Positions 22,157 through 36,399 of a DNA stretch of 64,000 nucleotides are shown here, piece by piece (positions within the stretch are counted from its first letter, which is position 1; each line of letters opens with the position of its first letter). The translations under genes were made by a program, and so were the position numbers. The notes under the pieces were generated by a model. It was not told where the DNA came from, ran no database searches, and was given only the letters and a program-made list of their open reading frames with translations. Source of the DNA: an uncultured Pelagibacteraceae bacterium (GTDB lineage: Bacteria > Pseudomonadota > Alphaproteobacteria > Pelagibacterales > AG-422-B15); contig CACMWW010000002.1 of the NCBI GenBank assembly GCA_902617525.1, positions 1 to 64,000 of the forward strand, read 5' to 3'.

Positions 22157-23017
22157 TTACTCAGAGTAAGTTCCAAAATATTGAAAGAATTCACTTTCAG
22201 GAGACAAGATCATAGTTGTGTCTGAACTTTTAAGACCTTCTGCATATGCCTGCATTGCTCTGTAGAAAGCAAAAAATTCAGGGTCTTTTCCAAATGCATC
22301 CGCAAAAATTTTGTTAGCCATTCCATCACCTTCACCACGAATTATGTTAGCTTCTTTCTCTGCCTGTGACTTTATAATCGTAACTTCCTTATCAGCAGTT
22401 GAACGAATTTTTTGAGCCATCTCTGCACCTTTTGCTCTAAACTCTCTGGCTTCACGTTCACGTTCAGTTTGCATTCTACCAAAAATTGCCTGGCTATTTG
22501 CTTCAGGTAAATCAGCTCGTTTAATTCTTACATCAACAATTTCTATTCCAAAATTCTTCACCTCGGCTTCGGCTAATGACGTAATTTGTTTCATTAGTTT
22601 CGAACGATCATCTGATAATACGGCGGCTAGAGGTTCCTCACCTAGAACGCCCCTAATTCTTGAATTAACAACTGCAGAAATTCTTGATCTAGCGACATTT
22701 TCATTACCAAATGCCTTATAGAACTCTAATACATCAACAATTTTGAATTTTACATAAGCGTCAACAATAAGTCTTTTTTGATCAGATGCGATCACCTCAG
22801 CTGCAGGGGCATCAATGTCTAGTATACGATTATCAATAAATATCACATTCTGAATGAATGGTATTTTAAAATTAAGACCTGGTTCAGTAATTACTCTTTT
22901 TGGATCACCAAACTGCAATACGATTGCATTTTTTACTTCAAGTACTGTGAACAGGGTGAAATAAGCAACAATTGCTATAAATCCTAAAACTATCAATGAT
23001 ATTCTAGTAGTGCTCAT
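22157..23017 (-). CDS. hflC: Protease modulator HflC
   Basis: SPFH/band-7 domain; IVLQFGDPKRVITEPGLNFKIPF. Confidence 0.96.
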   Translation of the reverse strand: MSTTRISLIVLGFIAIVAYFTLFTVLEVKNAIVLQFGDPKRVITEPGLNFKIPFIQNVIFIDNRILDIDAPAAEVIASDQKRLIVDAYVKFKIVDVLEFYKAFGNENVARSRISAVVNSRIRGVLGEEPLAAVLSDDRSKLMKQITSLAEAEVKNFGIEIVDVRIKRADLPEANSQAIFGRMQTEREREAREFRAKGAEMAQKIRSTADKEVTIIKSQAEKEANIIRGEGDGMANKIFADAFGKDPEFFAFYRAMQAYAEGLKSSDTTMILSPESEFFQYFGTYSE

Positions 23018-23019
23018 AT

Positions 23020-24093
23020 TTAATCCTGTGTCTTCTTGCTTAATTCGGGGAGAGGTAAATAAGGAACAACAGAGTCACCTCCAGCTTTGTCAATAATAAC
23101 TTTGTCCATATCGGAGAATACATCTTCCATTGTCTCATAAAATATTCTTTTCTTTGTCACTTGGGGAGCTTTTGCGTACTCTGTTTGAATTGACAGGAAC
23201 CTTGCTGCCTTACCTTCACTATCAGCAATGACTTTTTGTCTATACCCCTCAGCAGATTGAAGAATTTGCTCGGCCTCACCTCTTGCTCTTGGAATTATAT
23301 CATTAGCGTATGCCTCTGCTTCATTTCTTTGTCGTTCCATATCAGCACGTGCAGCTTGTACATCTCTAAATGCGTCGATTACCTGTGCTGGCGGGTCAGC
23401 CTTTTGAGTTTGTACCTGTGTTATTGTAATTCCTGTGCCGTATTCATCTAAAATTTCCTGAATAATCAATCTAGTTTGTTCCTCTATTTCTGTTCTTCCT
23501 TCTGTCAGAATGGATTGCAGGCCACCCTGCCCGATAGACTCTCTCATTGCAGTCTCTGCAGCACTTTTAACAGTAAGTTCAGGAGCTTGAACATTAAATA
23601 AAAACTTACCTGCATCATTGATCAACCAGAATACTGAAAAGTCAATATCAACAATATTTTCGTCACCTGTTAACATTAGGCTTTCTTCTTCTACATCTCT
23701 AATCGCAGTAACTCTAGAATCTGGACTTTGTCTGTAACCAACATCTATTCTATTTATTTTGGTTACTTTGGGTGTGAATACACGCTCTATAGGATATGGT
23801 AAGTGATAGTTTAGTCCAGGTTGTGTGGTTTTAGTATACTTTCCGAATTGTAAAACTACGCCCTGCTCGTCCGGTAAAACCCTATAAAAACCACTTGCAA
23901 GCCATATAAGTATTAAAATACCAATGATGACCATTGGTCCTAACTTTCCAAAAAAAGAACCTGGCATCATTCCTTTGAAACGATTCTGTGCATTGCGGAT
24001 CACATCATCCATGTTGGGACCTGGGCCACGTCTACCGCTTCCATTTCCCGAAGAACCCCAAGGATCGTTATTGTTATTATCAGACCAAGACAT
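23020..24093 (-). CDS. hflK: Protease modulator HflK
   Basis: Gly-rich N-terminus, DEQGVVLQFGKYTKTTQPGLNYHLPYPIE, adjacent to hflC. Confidence 0.96.
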   Translation of the reverse strand: MSWSDNNNNDPWGSSGNGSGRRGPGPNMDDVIRNAQNRFKGMMPGSFFGKLGPMVIIGILILIWLASGFYRVLPDEQGVVLQFGKYTKTTQPGLNYHLPYPIERVFTPKVTKINRIDVGYRQSPDSRVTAIRDVEEESLMLTGDENIVDIDFSVFWLINDAGKFLFNVQAPELTVKSAAETAMRESIGQGGLQSILTEGRTEIEEQTRLIIQEILDEYGTGITITQVQTQKADPPAQVIDAFRDVQAARADMERQRNEAEAYANDIIPRARGEAEQILQSAEGYRQKVIADSEGKAARFLSIQTEYAKAPQVTKKRIFYETMEDVFSDMDKVIIDKAGGDSVVPYLPLPELSKKTQD

Positions 24094-24199
24094 ATAATTT
24101 AGAATTATTACCTATATATGGTAAAAATGCTTAAAAGCAATTATTTACACTTATACTATGATATATTGTAATTAATTACGTAAATACAAGATCAAAAAA

Positions 24200-25285
24200 A
24201 TGGCAGAAACTCTGGAAAATCAAGCTTTACACCTCCTTGGACAAGTTGTTAACGAAGAAGCAGGTGAGAACATAGTGGCCCTGGGTATGGTTAAAAATGT
24301 ATCTGTGAGTGAGGGAAAGATAGATTGTATTATTGAATTCAAAGAAAATGATCAGAAAAAAAATGAAAAAATTTTTGAGGATGCCCAAAAAGCACTCAAA
24401 GAGATTCCAGGTGTAACTAAAGTTAATATTATCACAACTTTACATAAGGAAAATTCAAGACATGCAAATGATGAAGTGAATTCAGATAACAAAACAAATA
24501 GCGTTGGCACTAATCAAATAAAATATATTCTTGCAGTTGCATCAGGAAAAGGAGGAGTTGGTAAATCAACAGTCGCATCAAATCTTGCGTGCGCGTTTAA
24601 ATCACTTGGTTTAAAAACCTGTTTACTTGATGCTGATATTTATGGTCCATCAATTCCCAAAATGATTGGGATTAATGAAAAGCCTCATTCTGATGGACAA
24701 AAAATTGAAACAATCAATCGATATGGACTATCGACAATGTCTATGGGTTACATGGTCAATGATGAAAATCCAATCATCTGGAGAGGTCTCATGGTCATGA
24801 AAGCAATTAATGAAATGATTGATAAAGTAAATTGGGGAGCTGCAGACATTATGGTCATTGATTTGCCCCCAGGCACAGGCGATGTTCAACTGTCTCTGAT
24901 TCAGAAACTAAAAATCTCTGGAAGTTTAATAGTTACTACACCTCAAGATATTGCTTTAATTGATGTAATCAGAGGTTTAAAGATGTTTGAAAAAACTAAA
25001 GTCCCCATTCTTGGCATTGTAGAAAACATGAGTTACTTCTTAGCACCTGACACAGGTAAAGAATATAAACTTTACGGTGAAAGTAAAACAAATGAAGTTG
25101 CTGAAAAATATGATTATGAAATACTCGCAAATCTTCCTCATGATCCATTACTTCTTGAGCAATGCGAAAAAGGTCACCCTCTTACAGATTTAGTGCCAGA
25201 TCATAAAGTCAGCCAAATGTTTATTGAATTGGCTGAGAATTTATTAAAACGATTAAAATTAGAACAATTAGCAAATACTAACTAA
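24200..25285 (+). CDS. mrp: Mrp/NBP35 family Fe-S carrier ATPase
   Basis: [44 protein letters not shown]-type motif, [19 protein letters not shown]. Confidence 0.95.
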   Translation: MAETLENQALHLLGQVVNEEAGENIVALGMVKNVSVSEGKIDCIIEFKENDQKKNEKIFEDAQKALKEIPGVTKVNIITTLHKENSRHANDEVNSDNKTNSVGTNQIKYILAVASGKGGVGKSTVASNLACAFKSLGLKTCLLDADIYGPSIPKMIGINEKPHSDGQKIETINRYGLSTMSMGYMVNDENPIIWRGLMVMKAINEMIDKVNWGAADIMVIDLPPGTGDVQLSLIQKLKISGSLIVTTPQDIALIDVIRGLKMFEKTKVPILGIVENMSYFLAPDTGKEYKLYGESKTNEVAEKYDYEILANLPHDPLLLEQCEKGHPLTDLVPDHKVSQMFIELAENLLKRLKLEQLANTN

Positions 25286-26213
25286 TTTCAAACTTTCTTT
25301 GCAGTTCGCTCCATTCTCTTTTAGATAGACCTTCTTCTTCAAAAGTTACTTTCTCCCCTTTTAGAAGTTTTCTCATCAGATTGACCTCTTTGGCGGAGAG
25401 TTCTGTTCCACCAATTCTATAATCTTCAAATGCTTCGTAAGTAAGAGGAACCCATTTTTTTACAATATCTAACATGGCATCCGCATAAACACGTATTTCA
25501 TACTGCGCATGGTCGTCAGCTCTTAGAGCAAGAAAGTGCAATAAATTATTCAGGTCAATCTTCCAGTACCATTGTGTATAGGTATTGAGGGTAAGATTCA
25601 TTCGGGCCAATTCTCTTGCAATTCCAGATTTACTTTCATCAATTATGTTGCCCTCAGAACTTTCGTTTAATAACGTTTCATAATTAGAATATGTCTGCTC
25701 GGCATCCTTTTTTAGTATTTGTATAACATTAGAGGCTTCATCATCTGTTAACGCATCACCTCTACCCTGATTATTGATTGCTGACTGTGCTGCTAGGTTT
25801 TCTGCTGATGGAATATAGAACTCTTTATCAAGGATTGAATAGCGAGCCGAGTACTCATTAACGTTTGCAGTTCTGTGTCGTATCCATTGTCGAGCAATGA
25901 AAATTGGAAGTTTAATATGAAATTTAATTTCACACATTTCAAAAGGTGTTGAGTGACGGTGCCTCATCAAATATTTAATAAGCCCTTTGTCATTTGAAAT
26001 CTTCTTTGTGCCTTTACCATATGATACTCTTGCCGACTGCACTATTGAACTGTCATCCCCCATATAATCAATGACACGAATAAAACCATGATCGAGCACT
26101 TCTATTGGCTTGTACAAAACTGCTTCTAATTCAGGGGCTGTAACACGAGCTGTTTCTGATATTTCAGACCTTAAGGCTTCAATTTCTTCAAGTTGTTCTT
26201 TGTTTACCGGCAT
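25278..26213 (-). CDS. thyX: FAD-dependent thymidylate synthase
   Basis: [15 protein letters not shown] (ThyX motif), [24 protein letters not shown]. Confidence 0.96.
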   Translation of the reverse strand: MPVNKEQLEEIEALRSEISETARVTAPELEAVLYKPIEVLDHGFIRVIDYMGDDSSIVQSARVSYGKGTKKISNDKGLIKYLMRHRHSTPFEMCEIKFHIKLPIFIARQWIRHRTANVNEYSARYSILDKEFYIPSAENLAAQSAINNQGRGDALTDDEASNVIQILKKDAEQTYSNYETLLNESSEGNIIDESKSGIARELARMNLTLNTYTQWYWKIDLNNLLHFLALRADDHAQYEIRVYADAMLDIVKKWVPLTYEAFEDYRIGGTELSAKEVNLMRKLLKGEKVTFEEEGLSKREWSELQRKFEIS

Positions 26214-26217
26214 TTTT

Positions 26218-26247
26218 TTGAATCAAATAATAAACACATACTATATT
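26218..26247 (+). promoter_or_regulatory. Candidate promoter of the tmRNA gene
   Basis: TTGAAT - 18 nt - TATATT upstream of ssrA. Confidence 0.5.
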
Positions 26248-26295
26248 AAGATTACTCTCTTTAAAAAGTCTCAATATCCAACTATATTCAGATTG

Positions 26296-26547
26296 CTGGG
26301 GATATCCCAGCTATAGGGATAAACGGCTTGCGTAATACCCATTACGGACCCGGGGGCGGTACCCGGCACCTCCACCATAAATTAGGGGGTGATATAGGAT
26401 CGACGAATGCTTAAAGGTAAGTTTTTCTCTCGGTATTGTACCACCGTTATCGGGCTATTTTATAAATGCTAACGATGAATTAGCGCTCGCTGCTTAATCT
26501 AATTAGGTAAGCGCGGTTCGGGAGGCACCGGGCAACAGAAGTCTCCC
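26296..26547 (+). ncRNA. ssrA: Circularly permuted (two-piece) transfer-messenger RNA
   Basis: Acceptor piece ends CACCTCCACCA (26377); coding piece begins GGGGGTG (26385) GATATAGGATCGACGAATGC. 7-bp acceptor stem GGGGGTG/CACCTCC includes a G3-U wobble. Tag frame GCT AAC GAT GAA TTA GCG CTC GCT GCT TAA = ANDELALAA* at 26468-26497. 5' end is approximate. Confidence 0.93.
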
Positions 26548-26557
26548 ACTTAAATTA

Positions 26558-26917
26558 TTAATTAAGAGGATTTATCCCAAATCTATTTTCATCGTCTTGA
26601 CCTTTTTGTATCAACCAAATCAATATTGGTATTATTCCAATAATTGTTATGACCAATAATTGAAGCCAACCTGAATAGTTTGAGTCATGCAATCGTCTTG
26701 CTGTAACAGCAATATATGGAAAAAAAGTCAATATTGCGAAGGTGGTTCCAATAGGACCCCATTCATTAAAAGGAAAAATAGCAATATCTAAAGGAATTAT
26801 AGCAACACCTATAATTGTTAAAAATAGATAGAAATACCAAAATTCAGAACGAGATGCTCGTCCATTAAAATCAACGTATTTTTTAAAACAAGTCGTTATT
26901 GATTCACTAAATGTCAT
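26558..26917 (-). CDS. DUF805 family membrane protein
   Basis: KYVDFNGRASRSEFWYFYLF and TARRLHDSNYSGWLQLL. Confidence 0.92.
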   Translation of the reverse strand: MTFSESITTCFKKYVDFNGRASRSEFWYFYLFLTIIGVAIIPLDIAIFPFNEWGPIGTTFAILTFFPYIAVTARRLHDSNYSGWLQLLVITIIGIIPILIWLIQKGQDDENRFGINPLN

Positions 26918-27013
26918 ACATTAATCATCCTAATACTTTATCAAAAAAATAAAATCTTTAAAAACTTGAATTAATTACCATATATACAAGTAAAGTAGTA
27001 TAATACATTTGAG

Positions 27014-28408
27014 ATGAATCAAAAAACACGGTTAGAACAAGACAGCATCGGCAAAATAAAAGTTTCAAATAGCAATTTTTGGGGGGCTCAAACCCAAAGA
27101 TCATTAAAGAATTTTAAAATTGGCAATAATTTAATGCCTATAGAGGTTGTACATGCACTAGTCACAATAAAAATGGCGTGCGCGAAAGTAAATCAAAAAC
27201 AAAAATCGTTAGCCCCTAAAATAGCAAATGCAATAATTAGTGCATCAAAAAATATTCTTACCGGTAAGCATGATGATCAATTCCCTCTTTCGGTTTGGCA
27301 AACTGGATCTGGAACTCAAACTAACATGAATGTAAATGAAGTCATCGCTAATCTTGCCAATAAAAAACTTACTGGAAAACTTGGAACAAATAGTCCAGTT
27401 CACCCGAACGATCATGTCAACAAAAGTCAATCAACTAATGACAGTTTTCCATCTGCAATTAATATTGCTGCCTCAAAAAAAGTTACAGATGAACTTATTC
27501 CGGCTTTAAATGAAATGGAAAAAATTTTAGGTAGCCAGTCTAAGAAATGGAAAAGTATCATCAAAATCGGCAGGACACACTTGCAAGATGCAACCCCTCT
27601 ATCACTTGGACAAGAGTTTTCCGGTTATCATGCTCAAATTGATATGAACATTAAACGACTAAAGACAGCCTTGATTAACTTAAATTATTTAGCTCAAGGA
27701 GGAACAGCAGTTGGAACTGGGCTTAATACAAAAAAAGGTTTTGATAGGTATGTTGTTAGTGAAATAAGTAAAATAAATAAAATTAAATTTAAACCTGCAA
27801 GTAATAAATTCCAAGCCTTGGCCTCTCATGACTCTCTTGTGGAACTATCAGGAGTACTGAATGTTATTGCAACAGATTTGTTTAAAATAGCAAATGATAT
27901 AAGACTTTTAGCTTCTGGACCAAGATCAGGTCTTGGAGAACTTAATTTACCTGAGAATGAACCTGGGTCATCTATAATGCCTGGTAAGGTAAATCCAACT
28001 CAAAGTGAAGCTTTAACAATGGCTTGTTTACAAGTTATGGGCAGTCATAACGTAATATCAATGGCAGGAACTCAAGGTCATTTCGAACTTAATGCATTTA
28101 AACCAGTAATTGGTTTTAACATAATTAATGCAATCAATTTATTATCCTCAGGAGTTACAAACTTTTGTGATAAATGCCTAAAGGGGATTAAACCGAATTT
28201 AAGAAATATAAAAGAAGGTGTTGAGAACTCTTTAATGCTCGTGACTGCTCTTGCCCCTGAGATTGGGTACGAAAAAGCTGCAGAACTCGCAAAGCTTGCA
28301 CATAAGAAAAATATTACTCTAATTGAGGCAAATAAAATCCTAAAATATATTGATGTAAGAAAGATGAAGTCCCTTCTTAATCCATCAAAAATGATTTCTT
28401 CATCATAG
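27014..28408 (+). CDS. fumC: Class II fumarate hydratase
   Basis: GSGTQTNMNVNEVIAN, NKSQSTNDSFPSA, GSSIMPGKVNPTQ. Confidence 0.97.
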   Translation: MNQKTRLEQDSIGKIKVSNSNFWGAQTQRSLKNFKIGNNLMPIEVVHALVTIKMACAKVNQKQKSLAPKIANAIISASKNILTGKHDDQFPLSVWQTGSGTQTNMNVNEVIANLANKKLTGKLGTNSPVHPNDHVNKSQSTNDSFPSAINIAASKKVTDELIPALNEMEKILGSQSKKWKSIIKIGRTHLQDATPLSLGQEFSGYHAQIDMNIKRLKTALINLNYLAQGGTAVGTGLNTKKGFDRYVVSEISKINKIKFKPASNKFQALASHDSLVELSGVLNVIATDLFKIANDIRLLASGPRSGLGELNLPENEPGSSIMPGKVNPTQSEALTMACLQVMGSHNVISMAGTQGHFELNAFKPVIGFNIINAINLLSSGVTNFCDKCLKGIKPNLRNIKEGVENSLMLVTALAPEIGYEKAAELAKLAHKKNITLIEANKILKYIDVRKMKSLLNPSKMISSS

Positions 28409-28415
28409 TTCGTTC

Positions 28416-28631
28416 ATGCCCAATTCCAATAAGCGCACTGTCAAGATAGATGGCCACATTACAAGTGTATTTCTTGAAAATGAATTTTGGGAAGAAATAT
28501 TAAAACTAAGCAAAAAAGAAAATACTACTCCAGATAAAATAATCTCAAAAATAGACAAAACGAAGAACACTTCCAATTTATCAAGCGCAATTAGACTATA
28601 TGTTCTGAATCACTTAAAGGGTCAGTTATGA
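28416..28631 (+). CDS. Ribbon-helix-helix domain protein (RHH_4-like)
   Basis: KRTVKIDGHITSVFLENEFWEEILKLSKKENTT; 4-bp overlap with the downstream helicase gene. Confidence 0.75.
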   Translation: MPNSNKRTVKIDGHITSVFLENEFWEEILKLSKKENTTPDKIISKIDKTKNTSNLSSAIRLYVLNHLKGQL

Positions 28632-30846
28632 CTGAATTAAATTATCTAGAAAGTCTTAATCCACTACAATATGAGTCTGTTTGTAGCACCGAAGGTCCAA
28701 ATTTAATTATTGCAGGAGCTGGAACTGGAAAAACTAAAGTACTTACTACGCGAGTTGCTCATATCATAGATAATAACTTAGCCTTCCCCTCTCAAATCCT
28801 TTGCGTAACCTTTACTAACAAGGCTGCCAGAGAAATGTCCGAACGTGTTCAAAAACTAGTAAGTCAAAATATGGAAAAGATGCCTTGGATGGGAACCTTT
28901 CATTCAATTGGAGCAAAAATAATTAGAAACCACGCAGAGGTAATTGGTCTTAAACAAAGTTTTACTATACTTGATAAGGATGATCAGCTTTCCCTGATCA
29001 AGCAAATCATAAAGGCTGAAAACTTAGACCAATCTCAGTTTTCACCTAAATTAATACAATCTAAAATTGATCATTGGAAAAACAAAGCTCTTAATCCAAA
29101 TGACATAAAATCTGAGTCACTAGATAATTTAGTCGATGAAAAGAGTCTCTCTATTTATAAAATTTACCAAGCAAGGTTGTTTGAAATTAATTGCTTAGAT
29201 TTTGGTGACTTACTTTTACAGTGTATCAATCTTTTTAAAGTTCCTGATATTCACAAACGTTATAGCAATAATTTTAAATATATTCATGTGGACGAATACC
29301 AAGACACCAATGCTGCACAATATAAATGGCTTAAACTTCTTGGTTCTCATCATCAAAATGTTTGTTGTGTTGGAGACGATGATCAATCAATTTATAGTTG
29401 GCGTGGCGCCGAAGTTGATAATATGCTTCGGTTTGAAAAAGAATTTGAAAATGCAAAGATAATACGGCTTAAACAAAATTATCGATCAACAAACAATATA
29501 CTTAAGTCTGCATCATCATTAATTAGCTATAACGAATATAGACTTGGCAAGGAGCTTGTTTCGGACCAAGGAGATGGAGAGCCTATAAATTTACATTTAG
29601 TTAACTCAAGCAGAGATGAAGCCGATTTAGTTGCTCAGGATATTATGAAGTATAGTGATGATAACCCTGACCTGAACAATATCTCAATATTAGTAAGGGC
29701 AGTATTTCAATCGCGTGAAATAGAGGAGTCTTTGATTAAATACTCAATTCCTTATCGTATTGTAGGTGGTATCCAGTTTTATGAGAGATCAGAAATAAAA
29801 GATGCTGTTTCATATCTTAGGCTGGTCTATGAAAGTCAAGACGATGTCGCATTTGAAAGAGCTTTAACAGTCCCTAAAAGAGGTATAGGAGAAAAATCAT
29901 TTAATCATATTTTATCTTATGCAAAACAAAAACGAATTTCATTGTATCAAGCATCAAAAGATATGGTTGATACAGATGAATTTACAAAAAAAATATCTGA
30001 AAGCTTAAAAGCATTCATTTCTGTTATCGATAGAGGAAAATCATCCATCGATAATATGCAGTTTTATGACATATTAAAAATGCTGCTCGATGAGTCTGGT
30101 TATATGAATATGCTTAAAAATGATAAAAATGTCTCTGCTCAAACAAAAATAGAAAATATTAAGGAATTAATAATTGCGATGGAAGACTATAACAGTATCG
30201 AGGAGTTTTTAGAGCATGTATCTTTAGTTACAGCTATAGATGAAAATAATGAAGACAATAAAGTAAGTATCATGACGCTTCATGCCGCTAAAGGTCTTGA
30301 ATATGATTATGTTTTTTTGCCTGGTTGGGAAGAAGGGCTTTTCCCTCACCAAAAAACAATTGATGAAACTGGCAATAAAGGAATTGAAGAGGAACGTAGA
30401 CTTGCATATGTCGGCATAACGCGAGCTAAAAAAATAATAAATATCTCAACATCAATGAGTCGTCGATTTCAAAACAATTGGATGCCTTCATTGCAATCTC
30501 GATTTATTGAGGAGTTAGATCAAGAATTAATAAAAACTATTAATCACGCGTCAAGCCATATGGACAGATTCCAAAATCAAGAATTTGATGAATTTAATCA
30601 AGATTTTGATTTTAAACCAAGAAAATTAGATTTTAAAAACAATCCATCTTCAAGTTATCGAACAGTAGTTGATATGGAAATAGAAAATGTCAGAGATATA
30701 AACGATGATGTTTTACTTCAAATCGGGCAAACAGTTGAACACAAAAAATTTGGTATTGGTCGAATAAAAGATATTGACGGCACAAAGGCAGTTGTAGATT
30801 TTGATAAACATGGTACAAAAAAATTAATATCTGATTTTCTAAAACC

Positions 30847-30853
<7 letters not shown>
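28628..30853 (+). CDS. uvrD: UvrD/PcrA/Rep-family DNA helicase
   Basis: LNPLQYESV Q-motif, IIAGAGTGKTKVLTTR Walker A, VDEYQDTN, GDDDQSIYSWRGAE, LHAAKGLEYDYVFLPGWEEGLFPH. Confidence 0.93.
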
Positions 30854-34600
<3,747 letters not shown>

Positions 34601-35365
34601 TTAACTTAAATCTTTGACTAACTCGTAACTTTTTATATACCAATCACTATCAGGAAAATTAAAGCCTAGAGTTGATGCATATCTTTTTGCTTCTTCAGTT
34701 AAACCAAGGGAGTAATAGATTTCAACGAGTCTATGTAATGCTTCCTCTGTATATACAGAAGTATTATAATCCTCTAAAATTTTATTATACCTGTTAATTG
34801 CTGATATCCATTGCTGTTTAAATTGATAATATCTGGCAATTTCAATTTCTTTTGCTGCAAGCCTATCATTTATAATATCAATTTTTAAGTAAGCATCTTC
34901 AACAAACTCAGAGTCAGGATATTTGTTTATAACCTCATAAAAGGCCTTTTTAGATTTGACCGTCATACTCTGATCTCTCTCTACGTCTTTAATCTGCTCA
35001 AAGTAATTTAAAGCACGTAGATAGTAAGCGTATGAAATTTTCTTGCTGCCAGGGTAAAGTGCAATAAATCTTTCTAGAGCATCTAGACTTTCATCATGAA
35101 ATTGTGACTTATAATAACAAAAAGCTGTCATCAATTGCGCCTGATTAGACCACTTAGAATACGGATATTGTCTTTCAATATCCTCAAATAGTATTGCAGC
35201 ATCTACAAAATCTCTTTTTTTAACTAATTCCATAGCATTTGAGTAGAGTATTTGAAGTTTTTCACCCTCTGTTTCAGGTGTAACTAACTTTGTATCTGAA
35301 CAAGCGCTAAGTGTTAAAGAAACTAAAGTTAGAAAAGTAAAAATTTTTATTAATTTCATAACCAT
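34601..35365 (-). CDS. bamD: Outer membrane assembly lipoprotein BamD
   Basis: Lipobox LSAC; FEDIERQYPYSKWSNQAQLMTAFCYYKSQ TPR-type repeats. Confidence 0.93.
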   Translation of the reverse strand: MVMKLIKIFTFLTLVSLTLSACSDTKLVTPETEGEKLQILYSNAMELVKKRDFVDAAILFEDIERQYPYSKWSNQAQLMTAFCYYKSQFHDESLDALERFIALYPGSKKISYAYYLRALNYFEQIKDVERDQSMTVKSKKAFYEVINKYPDSEFVEDAYLKIDIINDRLAAKEIEIARYYQFKQQWISAINRYNKILEDYNTSVYTEEALHRLVEIYYSLGLTEEAKRYASTLGFNFPDSDWYIKSYELVKDLS

Positions 35366-35408
35366 AATTTTAATGATTATTTAAGAAGATTAAAGATGAA
35401 TTTCTAAA

Positions 35409-36335
35409 TTATAATGATGCAGCTACGGACTTCGTGTAATAGGTATTTTGATATTTTTTATCATTTAAATTTTCTTCGTTTATAAGGCGCCAGTTTGACT
35501 GATCAGACATTATTGAATTCATAGTTTCATGGGTTAATCTGTGACCACCTTTATATATTTCAAAGGCTCCTTTCACTGAATATCCCAAGAGATAAATATC
35601 ACCGATGAAATCAAGTATTTTATGTTTAACAAATTCATTTTCTTGACGCAGTTTGTCGTTATTCACAATTCCTTTTTTATCAAGAACAATAGCATTATCT
35701 AAAGAACCTCCCGCTATAAGTCCTTTTTTTCTAAGAGAGTCTACCTCCTCTTTAAAGCCAAAAGTTCTGCAATTAGAAATAAGGTTTTTAAACTGGTTTG
35801 AGTCTTTAAACTCATAATTAAATCTTTGTTCCTTTATAAGATTGTGATCATAAGAAATTGTATAATCAATTTCTAAATTATCAGATGGGGAAACTTTCAC
35901 AAAAGAGTCATTCATACTAAACACAATTGGTCTAGATATGCTTAGATATTTTTTTTCTACATTTAAACTTTTAAGACCAACTTCCTCAATGTAACTTACA
36001 TATTCTAGTGAGCTGCCATCAAGAATTGGTAATTCATCACAATCTACTTCAACAATAGCGTTATCAATTCCCATGCCATGTAAAGCTGACATTAGATGTT
36101 CAATTGTTGAAACTGATATTCCGTATTCATTAGTAATCTTTGTACATAGATCTGAGATGCTAACGTTATTAAACTTTGCTTCAATTAGAGATTCTTCATT
36201 AGAATTTTTAATATCAACTCTTCTAAATACAATGCCGGTATTGGCAGTCGCTGGGTTAACAGACAAATTTGATATTTCACCACTGTGTAAAGTTACACCT
36301 TCAATATTGAATGACTTGTTAATGGTTTTTTGCAT
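35409..36335 (-). CDS. lpxC: UDP-3-O-acyl-N-acetylglucosamine deacetylase
   Basis: GVTLHSGE, STIEHLMSALHGMGIDNA, HKILDFIGDIYLLG. Confidence 0.96.
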   Translation of the reverse strand: MQKTINKSFNIEGVTLHSGEISNLSVNPATANTGIVFRRVDIKNSNEESLIEAKFNNVSISDLCTKITNEYGISVSTIEHLMSALHGMGIDNAIVEVDCDELPILDGSSLEYVSYIEEVGLKSLNVEKKYLSISRPIVFSMNDSFVKVSPSDNLEIDYTISYDHNLIKEQRFNYEFKDSNQFKNLISNCRTFGFKEEVDSLRKKGLIAGGSLDNAIVLDKKGIVNNDKLRQENEFVKHKILDFIGDIYLLGYSVKGAFEIYKGGHRLTHETMNSIMSDQSNWRLINEENLNDKKYQNTYYTKSVAASL

Positions 36336-36399
36336 CTTGATGTTTATAAATTGTTTAAAACCATGGGAAAAAACAAAGATTATTTCTTTTTGTTACTAA

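Noticed and set aside
25021-25080. Missing CxxC in the Mrp C-terminal region as a novelty
   Set aside because: The ENMSYFxAPDTGxxYxxxG form without CxxC is, as far as I recall, usual in alphaproteobacterial Mrp proteins.
26110-26316. Plus-strand 68-aa ORF overlapping thyX and the tmRNA promoter
   Set aside because: Runs antisense through thyX and into the ssrA promoter; no plausible domain.
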